Assembly: GCF_018614975.1 (NCBI RefSeq)
Contig: NZ_JAGGNR010000011.1
Span: forward strand, 466,262-530,261
Reading direction: 5' to 3'
Source: Paenibacillus polymyxa
GTDB lineage: Bacteria; Bacillota; Bacilli; Paenibacillales; Paenibacillaceae
Length of the DNA: 64,000 bases
Shown here: one piece after another, positions 7,618 through 17,156 of the stretch
Layout: every line of letters starts with the position of its first letter
How positions within the stretch are numbered: position 1 is the stretch's first letter
Position numbers and translations under genes: made by a program
Notes under the pieces: generated by a model
What the model was told of the DNA's origin: nothing
The model's database searches: none
Seen by the model: only the letters and a program-made list of their open reading frames with translations

Positions 7618-9531
7618 ATGAGCAACTACGATCAATTGGCTAAGGACATTCTGTCACGTGTAGGTGGTCGCGAGAATGTAAACAGTGTATTCCATTGCGT
7701 AACAAGACTGCGGTTTAAACTTAAAAATGAAAGCGTAGCCAAAACGGAAGAACTTAAAAATCTGCCAGGTGTTATTACCGTTATGCAAAGTGGTGGACAA
7801 TATCAAGTTGTTATCGGCAACGAAGTGCCGGATGTATATAAAGCAGTTGTTAAAGCAGGGAATTTGTCTACTGAAGGTCAAGTAGATGAGAACGATGCAG
7901 ATTCAGGTCCCAAAGGCAATTTGTTTAACCGTTTTGTAGATATGATTTCGGGTGTATTTACTCCAGTGCTCGGATTGCTTGCAGCGACGGGGATGATTAA
8001 AGGTTTCACAGCTATGTTCGTGTCCCTGGGTTGGATCGACAATACTGCTGGTACGTACGCCTTATTGAATGCCATAGGGGATTGCTTATTCTACTTCTTC
8101 CCTATCTTCCTTGGTTACACAGCTATAAAAAAATTCGGTGGAAGTCCATTCCTAGGTATGGCTATCGGTGCATCGTTAGTCTACCCAACACTTGCGGGAA
8201 TTCGTGATGGAGAACCGTTATACACTTTGTTTGCAGGCACTTTGTTCGAATCACCGATTAGGATCGAGTTTCTAGGTATACCGGTAATTTTAATGGATTA
8301 TGCTTCATCCGTTATTCCGATTATCGTAGCAACGTTCTTCGCGGTCAAAATTGAACGTTTCTTCAAAAAGGTTATGCCTAAAGTAGTCAGCAATTTCCTA
8401 GTTCCATTTTGTACTTTGTTAGTTATTGTACCAGTTACGTTCCTGGTAATTGGGCCGGTTGCGACATGGGCGGGTCAACTGTTAGGTGCATTCACATCTT
8501 CGATTTACGGACTGAGCCCTTTACTTACAGGACTTGTAATCGGCGGTTTGTGGCAAGTATTCGTATTGTTCGGACTCCACTGGGGACTCGTTCCATTGGT
8601 ATTCGTTAACCTTGCAACGCTTGGCTATGATTCGATTTTGGCATTGTCTTTTGCAGCTTCCTTTGCTCAAATTGGTGCAGTGCTTGCGGTTACTCTGAAA
8701 ACGAAAAGTCAAAAAATAAAAACACTCGGTGCACCTGCGTTTATATCCGGTATTTTCGGGGTCACTGAGCCAGCGATATACGGTGTAACATTGCCATTGA
8801 AAAAACCATTTATTATGAGCTGTATTGCTGGTGGTATTGGTGGTGGTATCCTTGGTTTTGTCGGAACTAAAGGTTATATAATTGGTGGTCTTGGAATCTT
8901 CGGTTATCCGAGCTATGTAAGTCCTACAGAGGGAATGAATTCCGTATTCTTCTGGACGGTTGCAGCAACTATTATTGCATTCATCCTTGGTTTCATCTTG
9001 ACATATGTTGTTGGTTTCAAAGATCCGGTCGATAAAGCGTCTACACCTGCACCAGTACTTGATCCAAATCCGAACAGCAGATACGAAATTGTAAGCCCAA
9101 TGGCTGGTGAAGTTGTTGCACTGAACGAAATTAATGACATAACGTTTGCAGGTGAGCACATGGGTAAAGGGATTGCAATTCGTCCAACCAGTGGTAGAGT
9201 GGTATCTCCAATCACAGGTGTTGTTCAAACCGTATATCGTACCAAACACGCCATTGGTCTTGTAAGCGATGATGGTGTAGAGATGCTGATCCATATTGGA
9301 CAGGATACGGTCAAACTGAAAGGTCAACATTTTACAACCCATGTGAAAGATGGAGACCGTGTTAACGCAGGTGACCTGATTGTTGAGTTTGATCTGCAAG
9401 CCATTAAGGATGCAGGGTATGAGACGGTTACACCGATCATTGTGACTAATACTTCAAATTATTTGGACATTGTAGGAACAAAAGAGGCATCCGTTCATGA
9501 GAAAGATAAATTGATCACGGTATTAAGCTAA
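7618..9531 (+). CDS. second beta-glucoside PTS transporter, EIIBCA fusion
   Basis: A 637-residue paralogue of the upstream permease with the same EIIB-EIIC-EIIA order. EIIB phospho-Cys is in VFHCVTRLRF (about residue 26), EIIC has GIFGVTEPAIYG, and EIIA phospho-His is in EMLIHIGQDTV. The ATG is preceded by GAGAGGGAG. It is followed after 34 bases by the phospho-beta-glucosidase, so this copy is probably the one working with that enzyme. The leader has two RAT-like elements but no antiterminator gene of its own, so LicT from 4227 probably acts in trans. Sugar preference may differ from the first permease. Confidence 0.9.
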   Translation: MSNYDQLAKDILSRVGGRENVNSVFHCVTRLRFKLKNESVAKTEELKNLPGVITVMQSGGQYQVVIGNEVPDVYKAVVKAGNLSTEGQVDENDADSGPKGNLFNRFVDMISGVFTPVLGLLAATGMIKGFTAMFVSLGWIDNTAGTYALLNAIGDCLFYFFPIFLGYTAIKKFGGSPFLGMAIGASLVYPTLAGIRDGEPLYTLFAGTLFESPIRIEFLGIPVILMDYASSVIPIIVATFFAVKIERFFKKVMPKVVSNFLVPFCTLLVIVPVTFLVIGPVATWAGQLLGAFTSSIYGLSPLLTGLVIGGLWQVFVLFGLHWGLVPLVFVNLATLGYDSILALSFAASFAQIGAVLAVTLKTKSQKIKTLGAPAFISGIFGVTEPAIYGVTLPLKKPFIMSCIAGGIGGGILGFVGTKGYIIGGLGIFGYPSYVSPTEGMNSVFFWTVAATIIAFILGFILTYVVGFKDPVDKASTPAPVLDPNPNSRYEIVSPMAGEVVALNEINDITFAGEHMGKGIAIRPTSGRVVSPITGVVQTVYRTKHAIGLVSDDGVEMLIHIGQDTVKLKGQHFTTHVKDGDRVNAGDLIVEFDLQAIKDAGYETVTPIIVTNTSNYLDIVGTKEASVHEKDKLITVLS

Positions 9532-9541
9532 TTGAAACTAA

Positions 9542-11008
<1,467 letters not shown>

Positions 11009-11035
11009 TACAAGGTGTCCAACGCTATAGAATAA

Positions 11036-11078
11036 ACAAAGAGCAGTCTCGTTATTACGGGATTGCTCTTTGTTTATG
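11036..11078 (+). terminator. terminator of the bgl operon
   Basis: CAAAGAGCAGTCTCG and CGGGATTGCTCTTTG form the arms with an ATTA-type loop, and a TTT run follows. Confidence 0.75.
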
Positions 11079-11168
11079 AGGGGATGAATTTGACCCATGA
11101 TGTGGCTTTCAGATATAATAAAAAAATCAAGAGAATCTTGTCACTTAAGAAGGGAGGAGCATCCACTC

Positions 11169-11234
11169 ATGAAGAAAAAATCACTTGCGTTTATATCTTC
11201 GGGATATGGATACTCCACTGCTGTCTTTTTCTAG
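11169..11234 (+). other. possible 21-residue peptide or gene remnant with a strong ribosome site
   Basis: AGGGAGGAG lies 8 bases before the ATG. The peptide MKKKSLAFISSGYGYSTAVF plus one Phe ends at TAG. The Gly/Tyr-rich part recalls the start of YjcZ-type sporulation miniproteins, but the hydrophobic tail those proteins have is missing, so it may be a decayed copy. Evidence is limited to the ribosome site and composition. Confidence 0.25.
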
Positions 11235-11322
11235 AATCTATTCCAAGGGTGAGGTCTGCCCAAAATCGGAAGAAAACTAGGAAATAACGCAGAAAAATCT
11301 TAAGAATGATGAGGTAATCCAA

Positions 11323-11721
11323 ATGAATATGGACAAAATTACTAGAACAAACCCAGCCAATATGCCAGCTCCTGTAGGTCAGTACACGCATATTACAAGA
11401 ATTCCGAGGAATGCAGAGTTATTTGTGACTTCGGGTCAAATTGGAGCAGATCATAATGGACTCTTTCCAGAGAGTCTGAATGAGCAGGTCACGAATACAT
11501 TTAATAATATTAAAACAGTGCTCGAATCTGAGCGCTTAGATGCTGAACATATTATCAAAGTGAACGTATGGGCAACCGAGGAAATCGATTGGGATTTCTT
11601 ATATACCGAGTGGGGACAATTATTTAGTACGGATTATCCTGCAATGACGATTGGATATATTACGGCGTTAGGTCTCCCAGAGATTAAAATTGAAATAGAG
11701 CTTTGGGCAGCAAAAGTGTAA
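11323..11721 (+). CDS. Rid family protein (RidA/YjgF-like) without the catalytic Arg
   Basis: A 132-residue member of the Rid superfamily, trimeric proteins of which the RidA branch hydrolyses reactive imines and enamines. Visible are LFVTSGQIGADHNG (about 27-40), the helix VTNTFNNIKTVLESE, and the C-terminal IKIEIELWAAK strand. In E. coli RidA the catalytic Arg105 lies in the motif YPARS; here the matching segment is YPAMT, so the Arg is replaced by Met. It is therefore probably a Rid-other subfamily member with another or no deaminase activity. GAGG precedes the ATG. It is a single-gene unit with a terminator at 11735-11778. Confidence 0.82.
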   Translation: MNMDKITRTNPANMPAPVGQYTHITRIPRNAELFVTSGQIGADHNGLFPESLNEQVTNTFNNIKTVLESERLDAEHIIKVNVWATEEIDWDFLYTEWGQLFSTDYPAMTIGYITALGLPEIKIEIELWAAKV

Positions 11722-11734
11722 CATCGATTACTTT

Positions 11735-11778
11735 AAAAAACGAAGGAGCATCTTACTTACAGATGCTCCTTCGTTTTT
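11735..11778 (+). terminator. terminator after the Rid gene
   Basis: AACGAAGGAGCATCT and AGATGCTCCTTCGTT are perfect arms, followed by TTT. It could also serve convergent transcription. Confidence 0.85.
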
Positions 11779-11839
11779 GTATTCGTGAAAAAGACAAAGG
11801 ATAATCCTTTGTGCAATGATGTGCGGATCCAGGTGGGTT

Positions 11840-13000
11840 TTATGGCACCTGCAAGCTCTGATAAGCATTCAGTCGACCATACTTCCAGTAGATCCCGGAG
11901 CCTGATACTGGATCAGAAGCGAAACACAGCGCATCCCGAATTTGGGTATTTGTTTTTCCTTGTGCAGCGAGAAGTGCAGCCACTCCAGCCACATGAGGTG
12001 CAGCCATAGACGTCCCGCTAAGGTAGGCATAGGAACTACCCAGGTATGTGGATAGAATGATATCACCCGGTGCAGCCATATCTACCCAGGAACCATAGTT
12101 GGAGAAATTGGATTTGAGATCAGAAGGATTGGTTGAAGCGACGGCAATCACGTTGGGGTACGATGCGGGTACAATCGGGAATGAAGTGTTGTCGTTACCG
12201 GCTGCAGCAATAATCACAGCTCCACGATCCCAAGCATACTGTATGGCAGCTTGAAGGAAAGCATTTCCCATCGGCCCACCAAGGCTCAGGTTAACAACCT
12301 GTACACCGTTATTGGCAGCAAAGACAAGCCCGTTACCGACATTACCTATCGTTCCTTGCCCGTTGTTATCCAGTACCCGGAGCGGAACGATGGATGCGAG
12401 TGGTGCAGCACCTGCGATGCCAACACCATTGTTGGTAACGGAGGCAGCGATCCCGGCTACATGGGTGCCGTGACCGTTCCCGTCCTCAGGGATGTTATTA
12501 TAATCAACATAATCATAACCGGGGAGAAGCTTGTAGGCCAATTCTGGATGGTTTAACTGTACACCGGTATCGATAATGGCGATTTTGACAGAGCTGTTAC
12601 TTTGAGTAATGTCCCATGCAGCGGGTGCATTGATTTTGGACAGGTTATACTGATAAGGAAAGAATGGATCATTGGGAGTGAAGGATGCCTCAACGAGGTA
12701 ATTCGGCTCTGCATGTTCAATAAGCACGTGATCTTGGTAATGTTTCAGCATCCGGTGCATTTTTTTGCGAGATTCCACACGGTACCACCCTAAATCTTCA
12801 TAGGTCTCAGCGACCTTACATCTCCCTTTTTTGTGAAGGGTGTGCATTTCATCCTCCGTTGTACCTTCCTTGAATTTGACTAAGAGTTGCTTGGGAGCAT
12901 GAGGGTGAAACTTGCTCTCGGCACGTTGGTCCAGATAACGATACATGAACACGATGATTGCTAGCAAAATGAAACCAAAAACACCTAACCATAACCACAT
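11840..13000 (-). CDS. membrane-anchored subtilisin-like serine protease (S8)
   Basis: 386 residues. An N-terminal membrane helix (WLWLGVFGFILLAIIVFMY, residues 2-20) takes the place of a cleavable signal. An I9-type inhibitory propeptide follows (about 35-105, starting PKQLLVKFKEG). The peptidase domain has Asp in IAIIDTGVQLNHPE, His in GNGHGTHVAGIAA, oxyanion Asn in AAAGND, and Ser in LSGTSMAAPHVAG, so the triad is complete. I use the ATG at 13000, which has GGAGGGAG upstream; a TTG at 13033 lacks one. The protein is a likely extracellular, possibly tethered, protease. It stands alone on the minus strand. Confidence 0.88.
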   Translation of the reverse strand: MWLWLGVFGFILLAIIVFMYRYLDQRAESKFHPHAPKQLLVKFKEGTTEDEMHTLHKKGRCKVAETYEDLGWYRVESRKKMHRMLKHYQDHVLIEHAEPNYLVEASFTPNDPFFPYQYNLSKINAPAAWDITQSNSSVKIAIIDTGVQLNHPELAYKLLPGYDYVDYNNIPEDGNGHGTHVAGIAASVTNNGVGIAGAAPLASIVPLRVLDNNGQGTIGNVGNGLVFAANNGVQVVNLSLGGPMGNAFLQAAIQYAWDRGAVIIAAAGNDNTSFPIVPASYPNVIAVASTNPSDLKSNFSNYGSWVDMAAPGDIILSTYLGSSYAYLSGTSMAAPHVAGVAALLAAQGKTNTQIRDALCFASDPVSGSGIYWKYGRLNAYQSLQVP

Positions 13001-13211
13001 GAGCGTTTCTCCCTCCAATAAGGATTGTGACACGCCTTATCGTATGCGAACTCTATCAGACTGCGTGGGCACTCTTTCAATTTGGTTAGTAGTGTAGATA
13101 GGTTGATAGGGCGGGATAAGTTCGTTAAGATGAGATGAAGAGAGCCGATCTGGCATGAACAAGATTTAAGGAAGGGCCAAGAAGTAGCTCCTAATACAGA
13201 GGATAAGGAAT

Positions 13212-13742
13212 GTGGATGTATTGACACAACTTCAGAGTATACCGACAGTCACACCAGTTCAGGCGCACCAGATTCATGATGCCATTGATTTTGCCATGCG
13301 TGTACGCAGAGAAGTGTTTCCGATGATGGATCATACAAAATTGCCTGTGGACTTCGAGCAGTTCAGAGAACATTATCTGAATTCCGATGATTCGATTTTT
13401 CTCGTTGCAATGATGGGGGATGCGGGCATCGTCGGTTCTATTGGGATACTACCATATGATGGACGTATTGAAGCTGTGGAAGGTCGATATGCAGCTCAAT
13501 CGGCTGCTGAAATAGTAAAATGTTATGTAGATCCTGCGTATCGTAGGTTCGGCATTGGTTCGATGCTGATGAACGAACTGGAGAACGTGGTAAAGGATAT
13601 GCACTATACGACGCTGTATTTGCATACCCATCGCTTCTTGCCGGGAGCCGTAGAATTCTGGAAACGCCAAGGGTTTACGGTTATTGCTGAGCAGGATGAT
13701 GACTGGCAAACCGTGCATATGGACAAGTTGGCATGTAAGTAA
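13212..13742 (+). CDS. GNAT family N-acetyltransferase
   Basis: A 176-residue GNAT enzyme. Key parts are the strand AAEIVKCYVDPAYRRFGIGSM (about 95-115) with the acetyl-CoA loop R-R-F-G-I-G, and the C-terminal PGAVEFWKRQGF, the usual alpha4-beta7 signature. I take the GTG at 13212, with AGAGGA 8 bases upstream; a TTG at 13221 is an alternative. It is monocistronic. The acceptor is unknown. Confidence 0.85.
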   Translation: MDVLTQLQSIPTVTPVQAHQIHDAIDFAMRVRREVFPMMDHTKLPVDFEQFREHYLNSDDSIFLVAMMGDAGIVGSIGILPYDGRIEAVEGRYAAQSAAEIVKCYVDPAYRRFGIGSMLMNELENVVKDMHYTTLYLHTHRFLPGAVEFWKRQGFTVIAEQDDDWQTVHMDKLACK

Positions 13743-13824
13743 CCATTGGAATTATTGAAGGAATCGGTAATTATATACTCGATAACATAGACATAGACAA
13801 TTTACATGATGGGAGTATAAGCAG

Positions 13825-14685
13825 ATGCAAGAAACGAAGCGGAAAATTGTTTTTATTGATATTGATGGCACATTGGTTGACGATGATGGAAACATTCCGT
13901 TATCAGCACAGAAGGCTTGCAAACAGGCTCGTGAAAATGGGCATTTGCTCTATTTATGTACAGGTCGTTCCAAGGCGGAGATCTATGATTCCATCTGGAA
14001 TGTCGGATTTGATGGTCTGATTGGTGCAGGTGGAGGCTATGTGGAGTTTGGCAAGGACGTGTTATATCACAAAAGGGTAACAGCGGAAGATGTTCGACAT
14101 ATGGTTGATTTCTTCAATGAACAAGGCATTGACTTCTATCTTGAATCCAATTCGGCATTGTATGCGAGTAGCAATCTTCAACCTCACCTGGAACGCCGTA
14201 TCTATGGCGATGTGGAGAATGACCCTGTAGCCAGAGAGAAGAAGGAGCTGAAACCGCATCCGTTTATTGCCGGATTGACGTATGGAGAGGCCGACCTGTA
14301 CAAGGATGACGTGAACAAAGTATGTTTCTTGGAGAGTTCAGTCATCCCGTTTGAGCGGATCAAGCAAGAGTTTGAAGGGAAATTCGAAGTCATTCAGTGT
14401 ACCGTGCCGATCTTTGGTGAAGGAAGTGGTGAGCTGATGATCCCTGGCATTCACAAAGCCATTGCAATCGCCGATCTGCTGGAGCATCTGGGCATGTCGC
14501 AGGAGGATACATTCGCCATCGGTGATGGAATGAATGATGCCGAGATGTTGGAATTTTGTAAAGTCGGAATTGCCATGGGCAATGCCAAGCCAGGTCTGAA
14601 AGCCATTGCAGATGATATTACTGGAACAGTAGAGGAAGATGGATTGTATCATAGTTTTGTGAAGTATGGATTGATTGAGGGGTAA
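13825..14685 (+). CDS. Cof-type HAD phosphatase
   Basis: A 286-residue HAD hydrolase of the Cof/YbiV class (cap type C2B), which usually acts on sugar phosphates or flavin phosphates. Motif I is FIDIDGTLVDDDG (nucleophile Asp at about residue 11), motif II is LCTGRS, and motifs III/IV are HLGMSQEDTFAIGDGMNDAE with following VGIAMGNAKPGLKAIAD. All catalytic residues are present. GGGAG lies 9 bases before the ATG. A bidirectional terminator at 14717-14747 separates it from the convergent gene. Confidence 0.88.
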   Translation: MQETKRKIVFIDIDGTLVDDDGNIPLSAQKACKQARENGHLLYLCTGRSKAEIYDSIWNVGFDGLIGAGGGYVEFGKDVLYHKRVTAEDVRHMVDFFNEQGIDFYLESNSALYASSNLQPHLERRIYGDVENDPVAREKKELKPHPFIAGLTYGEADLYKDDVNKVCFLESSVIPFERIKQEFEGKFEVIQCTVPIFGEGSGELMIPGIHKAIAIADLLEHLGMSQEDTFAIGDGMNDAEMLEFCKVGIAMGNAKPGLKAIADDITGTVEEDGLYHSFVKYGLIEG

Positions 14686-14716
14686 GTGCATACGGAATCA
14701 CTAATGAACAGCTAAT

Positions 14717-14747
14717 AAAAAGAGAGCAACCTAGTTGCTCTCGAATT
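14717..14747. terminator. bidirectional terminator between convergent genes
   Basis: GAGAGCAAC and GTTGCTCTC form the stem. An A-run precedes it and a short T-run follows, so it can work for both 13825-14685 (+) and 14748-15854 (-). Confidence 0.8.
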
Positions 14748-15854
14748 TTAGTAATCGGACCATGAATATATTTGTCCATTGTAGAAGGTTACGTAGGTAT
14801 TTCCATAGACCCAAATATCAATAGAACCTAATGAACTAGTAGAGTTACTGGTGCTATTTGGACTCCCCCAAGAAAGTAACACTTGATTAAACGTCATCCC
14901 TAATTTGATCTTTTGCTGACTAATAAGTTTCCAGACGTTTGAAGGCCAGCCTGGGTAATCTTTTTTAGGATCACTGTCATAGAACAACCCTTTAATAAAA
15001 TCATTTGGCTCGTCTGTAACAGGCAACTTGAACGTAACCGATTTTCCACTAGCTCTTTTGGCTTTCACAATCACATTATTATTTTTAATATCAACGGAAA
15101 GAATTTTTATTTTTTCTAAATGATAAAGTGGATTTGAATTAGGTAAATTATTTTTGTTAGCCCAATATTCGCCCCCCTTAAAAGCTATATGTATGAAATG
15201 TTCGTAATCAAAATAATAACAAAAATTCGAAAATCCAATGTCTTTATATATGTATTCTGTAACGGTCTTTCCACTTGCTGATTGTATAGTTACTTCCGTG
15301 AGTTGATAAAGTTGCGTCATGCCAACGATCCAGCCAGGTTGATCTAGCGCATAGGAGTATACTTTTGATCCAAAAACGGAACGATATGCTTTGGGAACAC
15401 TAAGGACTCCGTTCATTAATTTCTTTGTCCGTGTTGCTCCATCCTCGTCTCCCCATATAAATGCCACCATTAAATCATCTTCATTCCTACCTGAGTAACC
15501 GGAAACCTTTAAAAACTTCTCATATGATATGTAGGTTGTTCCTTTGTACAATATGGTGTCTTTCTTACTTACTTGTTCTTTCTTTAATTTGGTTTTGACT
15601 TCAAATCCATTTCCTACATCAATAAGTGAACCGATTTGTTTGAACATTTTGATAGGGATGTAGAGGGTATCATTATCCGCTAAATATGCTTGATCTTTGG
15701 AACTTGCAAGCTTTCCATCAATGAATACAGTGTATTCAATATCACGGTAAGACTCAGCTAGAGGATTCCCAGCCGCTAACATGTGAGACGGAAGTAATAT
15801 GAACAGTAAACTAAAACTAATAAAAATACAGATCAATTTCTTAAAACTATTCAT
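14748..15854 (-). CDS. secreted protein with stalk-like domain, function unknown
   Basis: 368 residues with a Sec signal peptide (KKLICIFISFSLLFILLP; cleavage likely after LAA near residue 28). Residues 38-125 (YTVFIDGKLASS ... NDTLYIPIKMFKQIGSLIDV) look like the copper-amine-oxidase N-terminal/stalk domain common in Paenibacillus cell-wall proteins. The C-terminal 50 residues (KLGMTFNQVLLSWGSPNST) resemble the SmpA/BamE-like helix-turn found in DUF-type lipoproteins. The coding DNA is AT-rich compared with its neighbours, which hints at transfer. AGGAG precedes the ATG. No enzyme motif was found. Confidence 0.65.
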   Translation of the reverse strand: MNSFKKLICIFISFSLLFILLPSHMLAAGNPLAESYRDIEYTVFIDGKLASSKDQAYLADNDTLYIPIKMFKQIGSLIDVGNGFEVKTKLKKEQVSKKDTILYKGTTYISYEKFLKVSGYSGRNEDDLMVAFIWGDEDGATRTKKLMNGVLSVPKAYRSVFGSKVYSYALDQPGWIVGMTQLYQLTEVTIQSASGKTVTEYIYKDIGFSNFCYYFDYEHFIHIAFKGGEYWANKNNLPNSNPLYHLEKIKILSVDIKNNNVIVKAKRASGKSVTFKLPVTDEPNDFIKGLFYDSDPKKDYPGWPSNVWKLISQQKIKLGMTFNQVLLSWGSPNSTSNSTSSLGSIDIWVYGNTYVTFYNGQIYSWSDY

Positions 15855-15947
15855 CGCAGATTCTCCTCGTATAGTATTTTTTTACCTTAAAACTATAGCA
15901 TGAAGCTAACGGTCATAACCAGAAATTATTTGCTTGATCTGATTTGC

Positions 15948-15975
15948 TCAACATTTGATCCTCATTGTCCGATAT
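15948..15975 (+). promoter_or_regulatory. sigma-D-type (motility) promoter before yjfB
   Basis: TCAA, a 16-base gap and TCCGATAT closely match the flagellar sigma-D consensus (TAAA, about 15 bases, GCCGATAT). It lies 46 bases before the ATG of a YjfB-family motility protein. Confidence 0.55.
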
Positions 15976-16020
15976 ATAATAAGTACGCCTAAGTGATCCG
16001 AATTGAAAGGAGCACAGAAC

Positions 16021-16203
16021 ATGGATATTGCAGCATTATCAATGGCGATGAGCCAAGCTTCAGTAGTGCAGTCGGCAAGCTTGCAAGTGATGTCGATTAC
16101 GAAAGACATGGCACAGCAACAAGGCCAGCAGATGGCGGAAATGTTGAAGTCAGTGCCTGCTCCTCATCCCAATCTGGGTGGAAGTCTCGATCTTTCGGTT
16201 TAG
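16021..16203 (+). CDS. yjfB: YjfB family putative motility protein
   Basis: A 60-residue protein matching the YjfB pattern: MDIAALSMAMSQASVVQSAS followed by a second helix with Met-Ala repeats (MAQQQGQQMAEML) and a short Pro-rich end. In B. subtilis the family belongs to the motility regulon; the molecular role is unknown. AAAGGAG lies 8 bases before the ATG. The sigma-D-like promoter at 15948-15975 supports the motility assignment. A long terminator follows at 16251-16303. Confidence 0.75.
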   Translation: MDIAALSMAMSQASVVQSASLQVMSITKDMAQQQGQQMAEMLKSVPAPHPNLGGSLDLSV

Positions 16204-16250
16204 TTGAAATTACAGCATGTGTCCTCATGTAACACCCATTGCAGCAAGCA

Positions 16251-16303
16251 AAACCAAAACAGCCCCAATTCGAATGAATTGAGGCCGTTTTGGTTGTTTT
16301 TTT
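16251..16303 (+). terminator. terminator after yjfB
   Basis: AACCAAAACAGCCCCAATTC pairs with GAATTGAGGCCGTTTTGGTT (small mismatch), followed by seven T. Confidence 0.85.
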
Positions 16304-16347
16304 CTTATTACTCATTCCGAAATTACGATCTTTTTATTACGATCTTC

Positions 16348-17085
16348 TCAGCGAAACTTTGACAAACTTGGCAATCTGCCTTCAAAGGGTAGCGTATCCT
16401 TCAATGTCCATAACTCATCGTAACTGGAAATCTGAAAATCGGCTTTGGACAAGTCCTGGTTGCCTGATCCCGGATTGCGATAGCCCATGCAGCGCATGCC
16501 TGCACTTTTGGCGGCCTGAACACCATTGCGAGAGTCCTCGATCACCAGACAATTCGACGGGGATGCGCCAATCATTTCAGCTGTGGTCAGGAAAATATCT
16601 GGTGCCGGCTTGCCGTTTGTAACTTCCTCTCCTGTCATTCGTACCTCAAAGTATTGCCCAAGTCCGGTCTTGTCCATGATCAAATCGATCAGTGCACGTG
16701 GAGAGGAAGAAGCAACGGCTATGGGAATGTCCTGCTCATGCAGCCAGCTTAACCAGCGTTCCACGGAAGGCATTGCCGTCAGATTCTTATGGGCAAGCAT
16801 GGTTTGCATCACATTATGCTGATGATAAGCAAATATTTCTTCCAGCGTAGCTGTCAGCTGATGTTTGTCCAATACTTGCTGCCACATGGATTCCAGCGTA
16901 ACTCCAACATAGGTATGATGTTCTTCATCAGTCACCCTTGCGCCAAAATGGGCAAAAGAGCTACGCTCAATCTCGAAATAAATCGGTTCGCTGTCAATCA
17001 GTACACCATCCATGTCAAAAATGACTGCTTGAATGATGTCATCATTGGGTGCTCCCAGTCTGTTAGATTCTTTGTTTGCTGCCAT
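16348..17085 (-). CDS. HAD superfamily phosphatase (beta-phosphoglucomutase-like)
   Basis: A 245-residue HAD hydrolase with a C1 cap. Motif I is AVIFDMDGVLIDSEPIYF (Asp nucleophile and acid/base near residues 24-26), motif II is VASSSP, motif III is NGKPAPDIF, and motif IV is CLVIEDSRNGVQAA. It resembles PgmB/YcjU and sugar-phosphate phosphatases; without a mutase-type hinge, phosphatase action is more likely. GGAGGAG precedes the ATG. It lies 71 bases downstream of the zinc dehydrogenase on the same strand and may be the last gene of that unit, where a phosphatase step would fit an azasugar pathway. Confidence 0.8.
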   Translation of the reverse strand: MAANKESNRLGAPNDDIIQAVIFDMDGVLIDSEPIYFEIERSSFAHFGARVTDEEHHTYVGVTLESMWQQVLDKHQLTATLEEIFAYHQHNVMQTMLAHKNLTAMPSVERWLSWLHEQDIPIAVASSSPRALIDLIMDKTGLGQYFEVRMTGEEVTNGKPAPDIFLTTAEMIGASPSNCLVIEDSRNGVQAAKSAGMRCMGYRNPGSGNQDLSKADFQISSYDELWTLKDTLPFEGRLPSLSKFR

Positions 17086-17156
17086 GTTGTACTCCTCCTC
17101 CAGGGTTGTGTAAACATATATCTCTAATGTAATCCATTCATGGTTAACCTTCCACT

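Noticed and set aside
8521..9399. Long (292-codon) minus-strand frame across the second PTS gene
   Set aside because: It is the antisense shadow of a clear EIIBCA gene; it is rich in Cys, Asn and Thr, and has no ribosome site.
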